The position numbers and the translations under genes are program-made. A stretch of DNA of 64,000 nucleotides. Source: an uncultured Bacteroidota bacterium. GTDB taxonomy: Bacteria; Bacteroidota; Bacteroidia; NS11-12g; UBA9320. The notes below the pieces were generated by a model. The model had not been told where the DNA came from and did not search any database. It saw only the letters and a list, made by a program, of their open reading frames with translations. The stretch is taken from the NCBI GenBank assembly GCA_937124965.1, contig CAKZLB010000032.1, positions 62,001 through 126,000 of the forward strand. The letters run 5' to 3'. This document shows positions 7,788 through 17,675 of the stretch, one piece after another. Positions within the stretch are counted from its first letter, which is position 1. Every line of letters begins with the position of its first letter.

Positions 7788-10700
7788 ATGAAAAAAACAT
7801 TAATTACATTAGTGCTCTTGGCACTGAGTTTACTTGGAATCGCACAAGATTTAGACAGTCTAAATCAAAACAAGTATTGGGTATACCGAGACCGCTTTAA
7901 AAAGCACTTTACACACATTGGAGGTATTCGACCAGGAGAGTCACTTCCTATGGATGTAATACGACGAAATCTTAATTGCGGTGACTTTAGCGGCGATCGC
8001 ATAGAATCAGGAGATGTAATGGCTGCAATGGGTGAATATTTGGGTGTGCTTGCAACAGAATACTACCTACTAAACCAAACAGACAATTACGAAGCCTTAG
8101 AAGCGTGTAAACATGAGCTTTATTATGCTATTTCGGCAATAAACAAAGTAGATGAGTTTGCTGAAATATTTTTTGACCCGTTATTAAATTCTCCAGATAC
8201 AAAAGGTTTTTTTGTAAGAGACAACATCCCTGAAGACTATTACCAGTATTGGGAAGAAACAGATAACATACGATTTCATGGTGCACATGCAACTAGTGGG
8301 TTTGTTCCAGACTCTATCCTAGTAACAAGTAATAATTCTATCAATTACCAAAATGGCAGTCCATGGCTTTGGGCAAACGACCGATTTGCTATGAAAGCTA
8401 CAGACAATCCAAGTTATCAAGGTACACCGTGGTTTGGTTTGCACGCATATAAACATGATCAATGTCCAACTGTTCGAACTTTAGCAGAAACAATGGCTGA
8501 TGAGAATCTCAGGGTAAGTAACGAGATGAGTCAAGATCATGCATTAGGAATTTTACTCGGGATAAAATTTATTAAATCATATATCAATGATGAAACCCTA
8601 TTTATTCAACCTACTGCAAATGACTCTGGCATGTGGGTTATGGCCGAAACGAGACTTATTGCAGACCGAATAATGACTCACTTAGCTAAAAACAAAATAA
8701 CAAATCAAGAGTTTACATTTCCCATTAGAGTTAAGGATGACGACGGAAATTCTACAACAAAAGGTCTAATAGAAATTAATTTTAATGAAGCCAATTATAT
8801 TATAATGAATCCTGTAACTGGTCTTCCTGTGGATAGAGGATGGGAAGCATTTGCGATGTCACATGGATACAGGAAGCTTGGGCAAGATCTAACCGGATTA
8901 TACTACCCGCCAGCCACCATTGATGTTAAGTCAATTCACAAGAAGAATAACTCAGGAGGTGGTAACGGGGTACTGAATTGGCTAATAAATAGACTTATCG
9001 ATATAAACGACATCTCTAAACTAGATAGTCTTAAGCTCAAGGCTATATGGGACACAATACCATATTTAGCTGCGAATACTTCAATAGTTAACGATGTTAA
9101 TATGCAGATGGTTTTGCGCCTAGGTGCAGCAACAGGATTATGGACTCATCAGCAGTTTCTAACTATGGCAGAAACACAAAATTTTCCATGGTTTGAGTTG
9201 ATGTACGCAAATTTGAATTCAAAGACCCCATTACTATCTAAACAGTTCTATGATAGTCTTTTAAACCAAGCGGCTTGTGAAGGTGTTTCCAAATGGGATT
9301 TAATCGAACAATATGACACCCAGTTTGATTTAAACGGACAAATAACCTCAATTGATACATCGCTATTTCAACCTCATGCACCATTCAATAAATCAAGTAT
9401 TTTTTCCCTACCAAACAGAAATTATAATTCTCAAGCTTGGATAGATGGCGACTTTAATGGTCTTGATTATATGTTATTGCACAATCTATTTAGAATTTCT
9501 TTTGCTAATGACATTGAGAAACCTGCAATAGCCCAAGGATGCCCGTGTAAAAGTACTGTTAATGAGGGACTCACTGTAGTTAGTGGTGACACACTAAAAT
9601 CTATCGCTCGATTCCCAGAATACAGAAAAATCAACATACGAGTTCCAGAATTTATCACTCATGATATGAGAATTGTGAGCGATGGCGTTCTATTCCCAAA
9701 AGGAGATTTAACAATATGCAAGGGATTGGTACGACTTGCAACAAGAGGTAAAATACAAATCAACACTATTGATAAATCTAGGCCTAAGGAGCTGAGAATT
9801 AATAGTGGAGGGGTCTTAGAGCTAAGACCTAATTCGACTTTACAATTAGACACTTTTAGCAAAGTAATTATCGAACCAGGAGGGGTGCTTAGAATATTTG
9901 CAGGTAGTTCAATAATCCTCGATAAGGGAGCAGTTTTAGAAATTAATGGAACCTTAGAACTTATGCATAGCGCCACTTTATCTCCATCATCTGGTTCTTT
10001 TGGATTAGGTTACGTTAAAATGTCAAACAATGGCGCTAATAGTTCTTTTGCCCGTGCAGAAATTATTGGAAGGCCTTATTCAACTATAAACCTTTTCAGC
10101 GCATATCAAGGATTCAAAATCTTAGAAATAAACGGAACCGAAGCAGTAACATTTCCTAAAGAGGTTGAGGTCTCATTAACATCTGGAAAGACAACTCTTG
10201 GCGACGGCAGTGCACTTATCGTTGAAGGCAAACTAACCGTAGCAGACATGGACTTTGATGCTGAAAATGCAAATCAACCTTACGGTTATGGATTAGTGAC
10301 CGTCGGACAAAAAGATATAGAAATCATCCGAAGTACTTTTAAAAATGGGAAAGTTGGAATTGCTTGCCATAATTATTTAAATGGGAATACACCTAAAATT
10401 GACCAAATTGAAATGGAAAACATGGATGTTGGCGTATACTCTCAAGGACTTGGGTTTGAGATACAAGGTGAATTTGACAATTGTAACGAAGGTGTCTACC
10501 TTGTGAAACCCAGTATTCCTGGAGAAATTCACAATTCTCGGATAGAAAATGGAGGAAACGGTATTGTTTACGACGCACAGTCTACTGGAAGCATGCGGAT
10601 CAGATACGGGACAATAAAGGACAACCAAGCTTTTGGGGTTTATGGAATGAATGGAAGTATCCTTCTAGAATGCTCACAATTCAATTCAAACGGAGATGCC

Positions 10701-12032
10701 ATATACCTTCAACACAACCCATTTGTTTCCGTAAATGAAAATCAAAAAGCCGGAGGTAACATTTTTCAAAACAATACTACTAGTGTCATTAATTGCGATG
10801 CAGGGGCCTTTCAACTAGACCTAGTGAATGGTCACAGTGCGTTTAAAAACAATACACAACTATTTGATGGATATTTAATGAACCACTCTGGACTTTTAAC
10901 ACCTGCCCCTCCTACCAACAAGTATAGGCTCGCATCCTCTTATAATTACTGGGATATATTTGTTCCATATCAATATGACTTAAAATACATTGTTGGGACC
11001 GCAGGTAAAATTAACGCTGCTTCCGTAAGCTTGGAACACCAAAATCACTTTACCAGTGAATCAACTTTGTATACTAAGCAAACGAGTCTTTGTCCAAGCT
11101 ATAGTTCAGGTGCTGGTAGCTTCGCAATGACTGGCGCTGGAGCAATGTTAATCGATACTGACAATCAAGATATTACAAATCCATATTATGTCAATGCAAC
11201 GCTAGGTGATGTGTTTGAAAACATTAATGACGTGATGTATTACCAAAACAACTGTTTAGAAGCTTATTATCGAGCAAAAAGCGTATTTGACTACAATTTG
11301 GCTACACTAAGTCATTTTGACGAATACGTGCTTTCAAGGGTTTATCGTACAATGATGGAAGGGTATGGTGAGTTATTCTACGATGACAACATACTTGTTG
11401 ATAAAAATGGAATTACGACGGAGTTATTGGGGACACTTGAAGATTTACAGACTTTAGGTTTGAACCCAGCGGATTCATTTTGGCGCACTATGAATGTGCC
11501 AATTTGTATGGATATTGCTGAGGTACATCGAATGAATAATAGACGTGATACTGCTATAATGGTACTTTCTGACAAGCGAGCGTCAGTGTTTGACAATGAA
11601 ATTTTACAGAATATCGATAATTTTATTTGCGTGATTTCTGCTGAAAAGGATTTGATGGATGGAATAATACAAATCACAGATATGCAAGGTTATGAGTGCT
11701 ATAACCCCGAATACCAAAATGCTGCACCTTTTGCCCCAATAAATAAAGATAAAATAAAAGAGGAAGCTCCACAAATAGATTGGGCACCTCAACCAAATCC
11801 AGCGAAAACAGATGTAGATATTTATTTTAACTTGAAAACACGAAGGTTTGTTGAGATCGAAGTTTATAATATACTCGGACATAAAATTGCTAGCAAACCA
11901 AGAGCACAATTTAAGACGGGTGTTAACACTATAACATTCGATGTGGAAGACTGGCCGACAGGAGTCTACTTCGTAAAATTCAATTATGACTCATTCTCAG
12001 ACTCAAAAAGGCTATTAATAAAACATGATTAA
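7788..12032 (+). CDS. Large T9SS-exported protein with a beta-helix-like region
   Basis: A 1414-aa secreted protein. It has a signal peptide (MKKTLITLVLLALSLLGIAQ), about 600 residues of unrecognised, Trp/Tyr-rich sequence, then a repetitive region (about residues 630-1080) with Gly/Asn-rich turns, typical of right-handed parallel beta-helices (pectate-lyase-like). It ends with a type A T9SS sorting domain (PQPNPAKTDVDIYF ... GVYFVKFN ... SKRLLIKHD). It should be exported and attached to, or released from, the cell surface. No catalytic motif for polysaccharide cleavage can be named, so adhesin or structural roles remain open. A strong terminator follows. Confidence 0.85.
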   Translation: MKKTLITLVLLALSLLGIAQDLDSLNQNKYWVYRDRFKKHFTHIGGIRPGESLPMDVIRRNLNCGDFSGDRIESGDVMAAMGEYLGVLATEYYLLNQTDNYEALEACKHELYYAISAINKVDEFAEIFFDPLLNSPDTKGFFVRDNIPEDYYQYWEETDNIRFHGAHATSGFVPDSILVTSNNSINYQNGSPWLWANDRFAMKATDNPSYQGTPWFGLHAYKHDQCPTVRTLAETMADENLRVSNEMSQDHALGILLGIKFIKSYINDETLFIQPTANDSGMWVMAETRLIADRIMTHLAKNKITNQEFTFPIRVKDDDGNSTTKGLIEINFNEANYIIMNPVTGLPVDRGWEAFAMSHGYRKLGQDLTGLYYPPATIDVKSIHKKNNSGGGNGVLNWLINRLIDINDISKLDSLKLKAIWDTIPYLAANTSIVNDVNMQMVLRLGAATGLWTHQQFLTMAETQNFPWFELMYANLNSKTPLLSKQFYDSLLNQAACEGVSKWDLIEQYDTQFDLNGQITSIDTSLFQPHAPFNKSSIFSLPNRNYNSQAWIDGDFNGLDYMLLHNLFRISFANDIEKPAIAQGCPCKSTVNEGLTVVSGDTLKSIARFPEYRKINIRVPEFITHDMRIVSDGVLFPKGDLTICKGLVRLATRGKIQINTIDKSRPKELRINSGGVLELRPNSTLQLDTFSKVIIEPGGVLRIFAGSSIILDKGAVLEINGTLELMHSATLSPSSGSFGLGYVKMSNNGANSSFARAEIIGRPYSTINLFSAYQGFKILEINGTEAVTFPKEVEVSLTSGKTTLGDGSALIVEGKLTVADMDFDAENANQPYGYGLVTVGQKDIEIIRSTFKNGKVGIACHNYLNGNTPKIDQIEMENMDVGVYSQGLGFEIQGEFDNCNEGVYLVKPSIPGEIHNSRIENGGNGIVYDAQSTGSMRIRYGTIKDNQAFGVYGMNGSILLECSQFNSNGDAIYLQHNPFVSVNENQKAGGNIFQNNTTSVINCDAGAFQLDLVNGHSAFKNNTQLFDGYLMNHSGLLTPAPPTNKYRLASSYNYWDIFVPYQYDLKYIVGTAGKINAASVSLEHQNHFTSESTLYTKQTSLCPSYSSGAGSFAMTGAGAMLIDTDNQDITNPYYVNATLGDVFENINDVMYYQNNCLEAYYRAKSVFDYNLATLSHFDEYVLSRVYRTMMEGYGELFYDDNILVDKNGITTELLGTLEDLQTLGLNPADSFWRTMNVPICMDIAEVHRMNNRRDTAIMVLSDKRASVFDNEILQNIDNFICVISAEKDLMDGIIQITDMQGYECYNPEYQNAAPFAPINKDKIKEEAPQIDWAPQPNPAKTDVDIYFNLKTRRFVEIEVYNILGHKIASKPRAQFKTGVNTITFDVEDWPTGVYFVKFNYDSFSDSKRLLIKHD

Positions 12033-12054
12033 TACCTAGACTTGTTGATATATA

Positions 12055-12081
12055 ACGGGGCAGAAATGCCTCGTTTTTTTT
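12055..12081 (+). terminator. Terminator after the 1414-aa T9SS gene
   Basis: ACGGGGC pairs with GCCTCGT (one G-T) around AGAAAT and is followed by a run of T, 23 bases after the stop. Confidence 0.85.
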
Positions 12082-12133
12082 GATTAAACATACCTCTTTC
12101 CTTTACCAGGCATACTTCAACACTTTTCATATC

Positions 12134-12141
12134 TATCTTTG
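12134..12141 (+). promoter_or_regulatory. Likely -7 promoter element (TATCTTTG)
   Basis: An exact match to TAnnTTTG, 8 bases before the TPR gene's ATG. This implies a very short 5' leader and supports the start chosen at 12150. Confidence 0.55.
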
Positions 12142-12149
12142 TACCCGCT

Positions 12150-12854
12150 ATGCAGGAACAACTCTTATGCGATGCTAAAATTTCAAAACTCTTCTTTGAA
12201 GCTGTTAACCTTCAACATAGTGTGTTGAACAGCTACCATCATCGTTTAATTGGTCCTAGATTCGTTGGTCGCATAAAACTCAAAAAGGCGATTTCGTTGC
12301 TTCATCAATGCGTAAAACGGCAAGATGAGCTGTGGTCAGCACATTTTTTACTCGGGAAAATTCACCAAACACTAGAAAACCACGTTCTTGCTCTTGAGCA
12401 TTTTTACCTTGCGGAAAATCTAACAACTCCCAAAGCATATTTGTATTCGGAAATTGCCTTTTCGATGCTGTATAAAGATGACGATGATTTATCTCCTGTT
12501 TTAAATTATTCAGAAAATGCAATGCACCTTGAGCCGAATAATATCGAATCCCATCAATATCACGCTTTATTTTGCATTTTGAATGATGATACAACAAGCG
12601 CACGTAAAACATTGGAAATAGCGTATGCTTTGGATGAGTCAAATAAACTAACTAAAACCATTTCAGGGGTAATTTTAACTTATGAAGAAGGGAAAGCTTA
12701 TCGTCCTAATCACTACGAGTTATTCGATCGGATGCCATATTTGGTTCCTACCAAAAAAAATAAAAATGATTGGTTTGTTTTAGAAAAATTTCCGGAAGAA
12801 GTCACAAAACAGAGGGACAATAAAAAAGGTGGCCCATTTAGTTTTGATATTTAA
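12150..12854 (+). CDS. Tetratricopeptide-repeat protein
   Basis: A 234-aa soluble protein built of TPR-like helix pairs: LKKAISLLHQCVKRQDELWSAHFLLGKIHQTLENHVLALEHFYLAENL, then repeats including MHLEPNNIESHQYHALFCILNDDTTSARKTLEIAYALD. No signal peptide. TPRs mediate protein-protein contacts; the partner is not evident. It is transcribed from its own promoter between a terminator and a convergent operon; its stop adjoins the stop of the 160-aa membrane protein at 12855. Confidence 0.75.
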   Translation: MQEQLLCDAKISKLFFEAVNLQHSVLNSYHHRLIGPRFVGRIKLKKAISLLHQCVKRQDELWSAHFLLGKIHQTLENHVLALEHFYLAENLTTPKAYLYSEIAFSMLYKDDDDLSPVLNYSENAMHLEPNNIESHQYHALFCILNDDTTSARKTLEIAYALDESNKLTKTISGVILTYEEGKAYRPNHYELFDRMPYLVPTKKNKNDWFVLEKFPEEVTKQRDNKKGGPFSFDI

Positions 12855-13337
12855 TCAATGGAAAGTTTTAACACCCATAGAAGGTATCATAGATGCAAGA
12901 TAATCTCGGAAAGGATAATATGCCATTCCAGCAAACACAACAGCTAGTAACACCATTCCTAATAACATACTTCTATTTTCTGACGCTTCATCATTGTGCT
13001 CTAAACCATTGTAAAATACATTGTCAGCTAACAAAATGAGCCAAGTTCCCACAACCGTATACACGAAGTGAATGGCAATCATTAAAGCCAATTTCCCCAT
13101 CATAGCGTCTAACGACAGCTCCATAGAATCGGCAACGGTATGCAAATCCCAGAATGCTTGTCCGAGTGGAATTAACAAAAGCGCCGGTAGAGTGAGTAAT
13201 ACTGTCATTTGTTCGTGTTTTCCTTTTAAGTTGCCCAGTGGCAATGAGTTGGTTCGATTGATGATTCTTCGAAGAACTCCTCCAAGGAAGCCTAAGTAAA
13301 TAAAGATGGCTAAATAGCCTAAAATCGTTGCTACCAT
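12855..13337 (-). CDS. Small multi-pass membrane protein, last gene of the DUF4407 cluster
   Basis: A 160-aa integral membrane protein with about four hydrophobic segments (starting ILGYLAIFIYLGFLGGVL; then LLTLPALLLIPLGQAFW, LALMIAIHFVYTVVGTWLILLA and MLLGMVLLAVVFAGMAYY). It starts 4 bases after the stop of the transglutaminase-fold gene, so it is very likely co-transcribed and coupled to it. I recognise no family. Position suggests a membrane partner of the upstream proteins. Confidence 0.7.
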   Translation of the reverse strand: MVATILGYLAIFIYLGFLGGVLRRIINRTNSLPLGNLKGKHEQMTVLLTLPALLLIPLGQAFWDLHTVADSMELSLDAMMGKLALMIAIHFVYTVVGTWLILLADNVFYNGLEHNDEASENRSMLLGMVLLAVVFAGMAYYPFRDYLASMIPSMGVKTFH

Positions 13338-13341
13338 AGTG

Positions 13342-14889
13342 TTAATTAATTATTGATTTCCAATCGCTTTGAATTTTTAAGTCAGGGTGATATTCTCCAG
13401 GTCTATGCCCAGTTGAAGTTGTTTCCCAAGTAAAATATAATTTATCATCATAAATAAAGTGTTTACCACTCAAACCACGTAAGTTAACTGCTATTATTGA
13501 ATGCCTATACTTATCACTGTTTAGTATTCGTACATCATACCCATAATGGTTAAGTATTTTATAGACCAAAACTGTTCGAGTGTCACAATCTCCTTTTAAG
13601 GTATACATAAATTCCTCTGGTGAATACACACCTTGAAGAACAAACGGTTCACATGGTCTATTATCTTGTAAATATTTTCTAATAAAGTCATCATCATAGA
13701 TGCTCCAATCACATTCGTCTCGTAAAATTAGCACATACGGAATATCTTGAACCATAGATACAATCATTTCTGCAAACTCAACTGAGTCAAGGCCTCGTGT
13801 GTCTTTTATTTTTTCTAATTCCTCATAAATCAATCTGAACCCAATATCATTGGAACTTTCGCGATCGACTGTTAAGCTATCGTATACAACGTCAAATGGA
13901 TAGTAAGGCATTTTCTCATATCGCATTTTACGGGCAATTTGAACATTTCGAACGCTTTTTCGGAAAATTTTTAAATCAATACTGTAATTATTTCCGTCAT
14001 AGTCTTTCCATTCTCTATGATGCTGAACAAGTGTATCCTTACCATCTTTTATCCCATATTTATCGAGTGGAACTATTTCTTCGGTCGTAGATTCCCTATC
14101 ATTCAATTTATATTCAAATGGTTTCTCATCTGAATGGCTAATGATTTGATATATAAACAAAACAAAAAATAGGAGGCCAAAAATCAGTTTAATGCTACCG
14201 AAGAATTTCTCAAAAAAGCTTACGAACTGAGCACTAGATTCTAGCAACCAGTACATAATAAAAGCTAAACCAAGAACTGCGATAGCCCCTATTCCCCCAG
14301 TAAGGGCAACCAAGCTGATAAAAAACAGGATAAAAATAATGGTCAATACTCCACGGACAAAATCAAAACATCCAGGTGCTAGATCCTGTTCCGTGTTACC
14401 GCGTCTTTTAATGGGCGAAGTGTCTACTTTATTCGTGGGAGGGACAATTGGCACCCACTGTTCTTCCATTACGTGGTCCAACACATAACCAATTACTTCT
14501 CCTTCAATCGTCGAATAGGAAACAGTCCCGTGTTTTACTACCTTGGAAACTTTGGGAGGTTCTACAAATCGTATATCATCAAGACTTAATGAGTACGATT
14601 CATCTACCTCACTAGTTGTTACAGTAATCGGTTCCGTAAGTTTAAGGGAGACTCGAATTTGGGAAGAATCAAATTCAGTACACCATTTTTCTTGGTTTTC
14701 TTTTATTTCATTGGTAGTGTTTGAAACATTTAGTGCGGTATTAAAATTGGATTCGTTTCTATAAACAGAGCGAGAGCTTCCAAAGAGCCGTGCTAACGAT
14801 AATCGCGATTTGCATTTGGTAGAAATTCTACCTTTAATCCAAGTTTGGCGTTCTACTTTAACCAACTTTTTAATCAACCCTTCACTCAT
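13342..14889 (-). CDS. Membrane-anchored transglutaminase-fold protein
   Basis: A 515-aa protein with three parts. Residues 1-175 are a soluble, charged N-terminal region. About 178-251 hold two or three TM segments. About 260-515 form a C-terminal domain with a transglutaminase/papain-like catalytic set: Cys435 in LKGDCDTRT, His463 in YRHSIIAVN and Glu489 in TWETT, in the order and spacing of the transglutaminase-like superfamily. Bacterial members are usually proteases or peptide-processing enzymes; the substrate is unknown. It overlaps the upstream DUF4407-type gene by 8 bases and is followed after 4 bases by the 160-aa membrane protein. Which side of the membrane the catalytic domain faces is not clear from sequence alone. 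Confidence 0.75.
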   Translation of the reverse strand: MSEGLIKKLVKVERQTWIKGRISTKCKSRLSLARLFGSSRSVYRNESNFNTALNVSNTTNEIKENQEKWCTEFDSSQIRVSLKLTEPITVTTSEVDESYSLSLDDIRFVEPPKVSKVVKHGTVSYSTIEGEVIGYVLDHVMEEQWVPIVPPTNKVDTSPIKRRGNTEQDLAPGCFDFVRGVLTIIFILFFISLVALTGGIGAIAVLGLAFIMYWLLESSAQFVSFFEKFFGSIKLIFGLLFFVLFIYQIISHSDEKPFEYKLNDRESTTEEIVPLDKYGIKDGKDTLVQHHREWKDYDGNNYSIDLKIFRKSVRNVQIARKMRYEKMPYYPFDVVYDSLTVDRESSNDIGFRLIYEELEKIKDTRGLDSVEFAEMIVSMVQDIPYVLILRDECDWSIYDDDFIRKYLQDNRPCEPFVLQGVYSPEEFMYTLKGDCDTRTVLVYKILNHYGYDVRILNSDKYRHSIIAVNLRGLSGKHFIYDDKLYFTWETTSTGHRPGEYHPDLKIQSDWKSIIN

Positions 14890-15781
14890 GAATTCGCTTA
14901 ATGAAGTCTTCGTTGCCTAAAATAGGTGTAACTAATTGAATCCTTTTTTGATTGTATGGAGGGTCTTCATACCGCATTTGAAACGCTAGTTCCTCATCGG
15001 TAAATTGACTAATAGCCTTTTGATATTTCTCCAAGAATAGTTGGTACTCTTTACCAATAAGACTGGTTTGATTGCGAAGTCTAAGTTTATAATAATGCGA
15101 TTCTTCACCAATGCGCCTTTTGAGAATCGTTGGAAAACAAAACAGTAACACAACAAGTCCTGTAAAAAACCAGATACCATCCAAAGAGTTTATCGCCTGA
15201 ACAGTCCGAATATAATAGGCATTATTGAGAATAGAAGCACGGGCTTCCTCAACATCCTTAACTCTTTGGGCATCCCATTCTTCAGGACTTAAATCAGTAT
15301 AACCATGGCTGTAACTCTCGTTAATCGCCTTTTCCATAAACTGAATTTTGTCTTGTTTCAGAATGTAAATTTCAGCTTGAACTGCACTTTTAAATAGATA
15401 GTGTTCTATTGGTTTAGAAACAATCATCCCTAAAAATGCCATAGTACTTAATCGTATGTAAAAGGATATACGACTGCTTATTAGACTAATGGGTGGGACT
15501 AAAACATTTTTAGTAAGCGTGTACAAGAGCAACAAATACATATTGGAAACCAACCATGCGACAAATATTCCTATCCCCAATCCTACCCAAGGTGAGTGAA
15601 AAAACTCAGTGAACGCCTCAGTAATAGACACGAGGGTAAGAATAAAAATAAACAGCACTATACTGCCAATCGCTCGAATTAGCGATTTCGTTTTAGCAGA
15701 ACATTTCTCATAGGCAGTGTAATCTTCACCTGCTAATCGAACGAGCTGTTTTTCAATTCTACGCTTAATCTTCGTGGTCAT
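14882..15781 (-). CDS. DUF4407-like membrane protein (second copy)
   Basis: A 299-aa membrane protein with about four TM segments (IVLFIFILTLVSITEAF; GLGIGIFVAWLVSNMYLLLLY; a segment ending in GMIVSKPIEHYLF; WFFTGLVVLLFCFPTI) and a charged helical stretch between TM3 and TM4. The SKPIE motif matches SKPLE in the larger upstream protein, so the two are probably distant paralogues. It overlaps the genes on both sides (17 and 8 bases), a sign of tight co-translation. Function of DUF4407 proteins is unknown. Confidence 0.7.
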   Translation of the reverse strand: MTTKIKRRIEKQLVRLAGEDYTAYEKCSAKTKSLIRAIGSIVLFIFILTLVSITEAFTEFFHSPWVGLGIGIFVAWLVSNMYLLLLYTLTKNVLVPPISLISSRISFYIRLSTMAFLGMIVSKPIEHYLFKSAVQAEIYILKQDKIQFMEKAINESYSHGYTDLSPEEWDAQRVKDVEEARASILNNAYYIRTVQAINSLDGIWFFTGLVVLLFCFPTILKRRIGEESHYYKLRLRNQTSLIGKEYQLFLEKYQKAISQFTDEELAFQMRYEDPPYNQKRIQLVTPILGNEDFIKRIHE

Positions 15782-17021
15782 TGCGCTCTACGCTAATGTA
15801 TTGCTCTGGGTTTTGATCAATTAAGCTTCGTTGTTGTTGTTCAAACTTCTCAACGGCATATTTAGTGAGCCGTTTTTGAGCTTCTAGAAGTTCCTTCTTT
15901 TCTAGGTTAATGCGTTCCTTTTCTAAAAATCGGACCAGATGACGTTCCATTCCCTGTTTTTCTGGATGATCATCTTGGCTGTAATAGTCATATTCGATAT
16001 AGATGCCATCATTAGCTTTTACCAGCTCCTTTTCGTTCTCTAGCAAATAATCATATGGTGACTTAATAAGCATTAGTTTAAAGAAAATAGGTGTTAACTC
16101 AATCGCTAAAAAAAGCAACGTTATAAATAGCGAAATTGTCCAACCAGCAATCTCATGTGCCAGCTTTATACGCTGTAACAGACCGTCTAACCCAGCCGCA
16201 ATTACACCCGATTGTTCCACTTCCTCTTGTTTCTGTTTCTCATATTCCTCAATGTTGGCATACGCTTTATCAATAAGTGGTTGATACTTGCTACGCGCCA
16301 TTTCTCGGTCACGTTTCCTATCTAACATCAGCTGCTCTTTTCGCTTAGCATCTGGGCCATAGCCTGAAGACGATCCTCCTGGTTTTTCTGCTAATTCATC
16401 ATTAAAAATTTTCTCAGCTTTTGTATAAGCATCTTCCTTTTCGTCTATTTCGGATTGCCAATCTTTGATATTCGCCTCCTGACCAGCAATACGTTGTGCG
16501 TAAATCGAATCCAACGATTGAATGAACTCTCGTTGTTTTTCCATTTTCGCTGATTTCAACTCAACGTTTATTTCGTCCTGAAACATTCGAATTTCAAGCG
16601 GTTTTGAAATGGTCACTGCGATAATCGCCCCCATAATCAAACGTGGTAAAGCACTTTTAAACTCGCTCCATGTAATCGCTTCGGTACCATCACCTGTTCC
16701 AGTACTGGTCACAATAAATCGATCAATATTAAAAATCATCGCTCCCCATAATAATCCAGCTATTAGCGACATTACGGCTGTAGGGACATGGGTCTTGGCA
16801 ATAAACTCTTCTGAGTGAGGTGCAAAAATGGTATAGAAAGCGTATCCACCTGCCAAGCCGGCCATTATTCCTGTTGCCAAAATAATCCCACCTAATGTTA
16901 AATACTTCACTCGATCAGAATGTGTACTGCGCATTAGAATTTCTTCGTTGCCTCCAGCGGCCCACCATAGAAATTTTGTAGGCCTACTTACTCGAGTAAT
17001 TTTATTAGCGGTTGAGTTCAT
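15765..17021 (-). CDS. DUF4407-domain membrane protein
   Basis: A 418-aa membrane protein of the DUF4407 type. The hallmarks are WWAAGGNEEIL near the N-terminus, the GLLWGAMIFNIDRFIV segment and ITISKPLEIRMF, then a long charged coiled coil (about residues 160-280), a fourth TM segment (about 285-310) and a charged C-terminal tail. The topology suggests membrane hairpins holding an extended coiled coil on one side. The family is widespread in Bacteroidota and without assigned function. It is the largest member of the cluster and overlaps the downstream gene. Confidence 0.8.
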   Translation of the reverse strand: MNSTANKITRVSRPTKFLWWAAGGNEEILMRSTHSDRVKYLTLGGIILATGIMAGLAGGYAFYTIFAPHSEEFIAKTHVPTAVMSLIAGLLWGAMIFNIDRFIVTSTGTGDGTEAITWSEFKSALPRLIMGAIIAVTISKPLEIRMFQDEINVELKSAKMEKQREFIQSLDSIYAQRIAGQEANIKDWQSEIDEKEDAYTKAEKIFNDELAEKPGGSSSGYGPDAKRKEQLMLDRKRDREMARSKYQPLIDKAYANIEEYEKQKQEEVEQSGVIAAGLDGLLQRIKLAHEIAGWTISLFITLLFLAIELTPIFFKLMLIKSPYDYLLENEKELVKANDGIYIEYDYYSQDDHPEKQGMERHLVRFLEKERINLEKKELLEAQKRLTKYAVEKFEQQQRSLIDQNPEQYISVERNDHED

Positions 17022-17039
17022 ATGTTAAATTCTTGTGTT

Positions 17040-17666
17040 TTAGTTTTGAGGTATTTTAGTTTCTAATTCTAATTGACGACTTAGTGCTTTAAAGTCGGAA
17101 TAAGAGCCAGAATTAATGGTTGTGTTTCGCAACAAAATTGAATTCGCCTTAATTGGTCTACTTTTTATTGCATAAGATGGAAGATGAAAGTCTAATCCAT
17201 CCATATTTGACTTTTTAATCGTCAAGTTGTTAGTTTGAAGTTCAAACTTTTCATGAGGTTTTAAAACACTTTTTACTTGCGCGATTTGCAAGTATTCTAT
17301 GTCCAAAACCTGTTCAAATGTTTTCTGAGCCCCTACTACTTTCAAGGTTACCGTCTTCGTTTTATAGTCTTTATGCAGAAAAACTACGTTTGTTCTCGAT
17401 CGATATTTTTTGCCATTTATTTCAAAATAAAGTGCATTATCGACTTTGATGTACAACGTAAGAGGCAATCCTTTCATTGGAATTTCAATTGACCGAAAAT
17501 GTTTGATTGATGGTTTTTGACGAGTAATAAAAAAGAATAACCAACGCAAAGTAACGCGTACCCAAAACCAACAGGATTGAATTCGATACTTCGTTTTATG
17601 CACCGCACTATTTAACCATTTATCGTATGGCTTTTGAGTCGGTATGTAGTCGTAATTATTGATCAA
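17040..17666 (-). CDS. Hypothetical protein of the DUF4407 cluster
   Basis: A 208-aa basic protein with one aromatic, hydrophobic segment (about residues 32-50, CWFWVRVTLRWLFFFITR), which could be a membrane anchor. The rest looks beta-rich (LPLTLYIKVDNALYFEINGKKYRSR). It lies 18 bases before the DUF4407 gene and 9 bases after the Cys-rich peptide gene. No family is recognised. The context suggests it belongs to the same membrane assembly. Confidence 0.65.
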   Translation of the reverse strand: MINNYDYIPTQKPYDKWLNSAVHKTKYRIQSCWFWVRVTLRWLFFFITRQKPSIKHFRSIEIPMKGLPLTLYIKVDNALYFEINGKKYRSRTNVVFLHKDYKTKTVTLKVVGAQKTFEQVLDIEYLQIAQVKSVLKPHEKFELQTNNLTIKKSNMDGLDFHLPSYAIKSRPIKANSILLRNTTINSGSYSDFKALSRQLELETKIPQN

Positions 17667-17675
17667 CTGATTTAT

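Noticed and set aside
10377-10628. Minus-strand frames inside the 1414-aa gene
   Set aside because: They are antisense shadows of a long, clearly coding frame.
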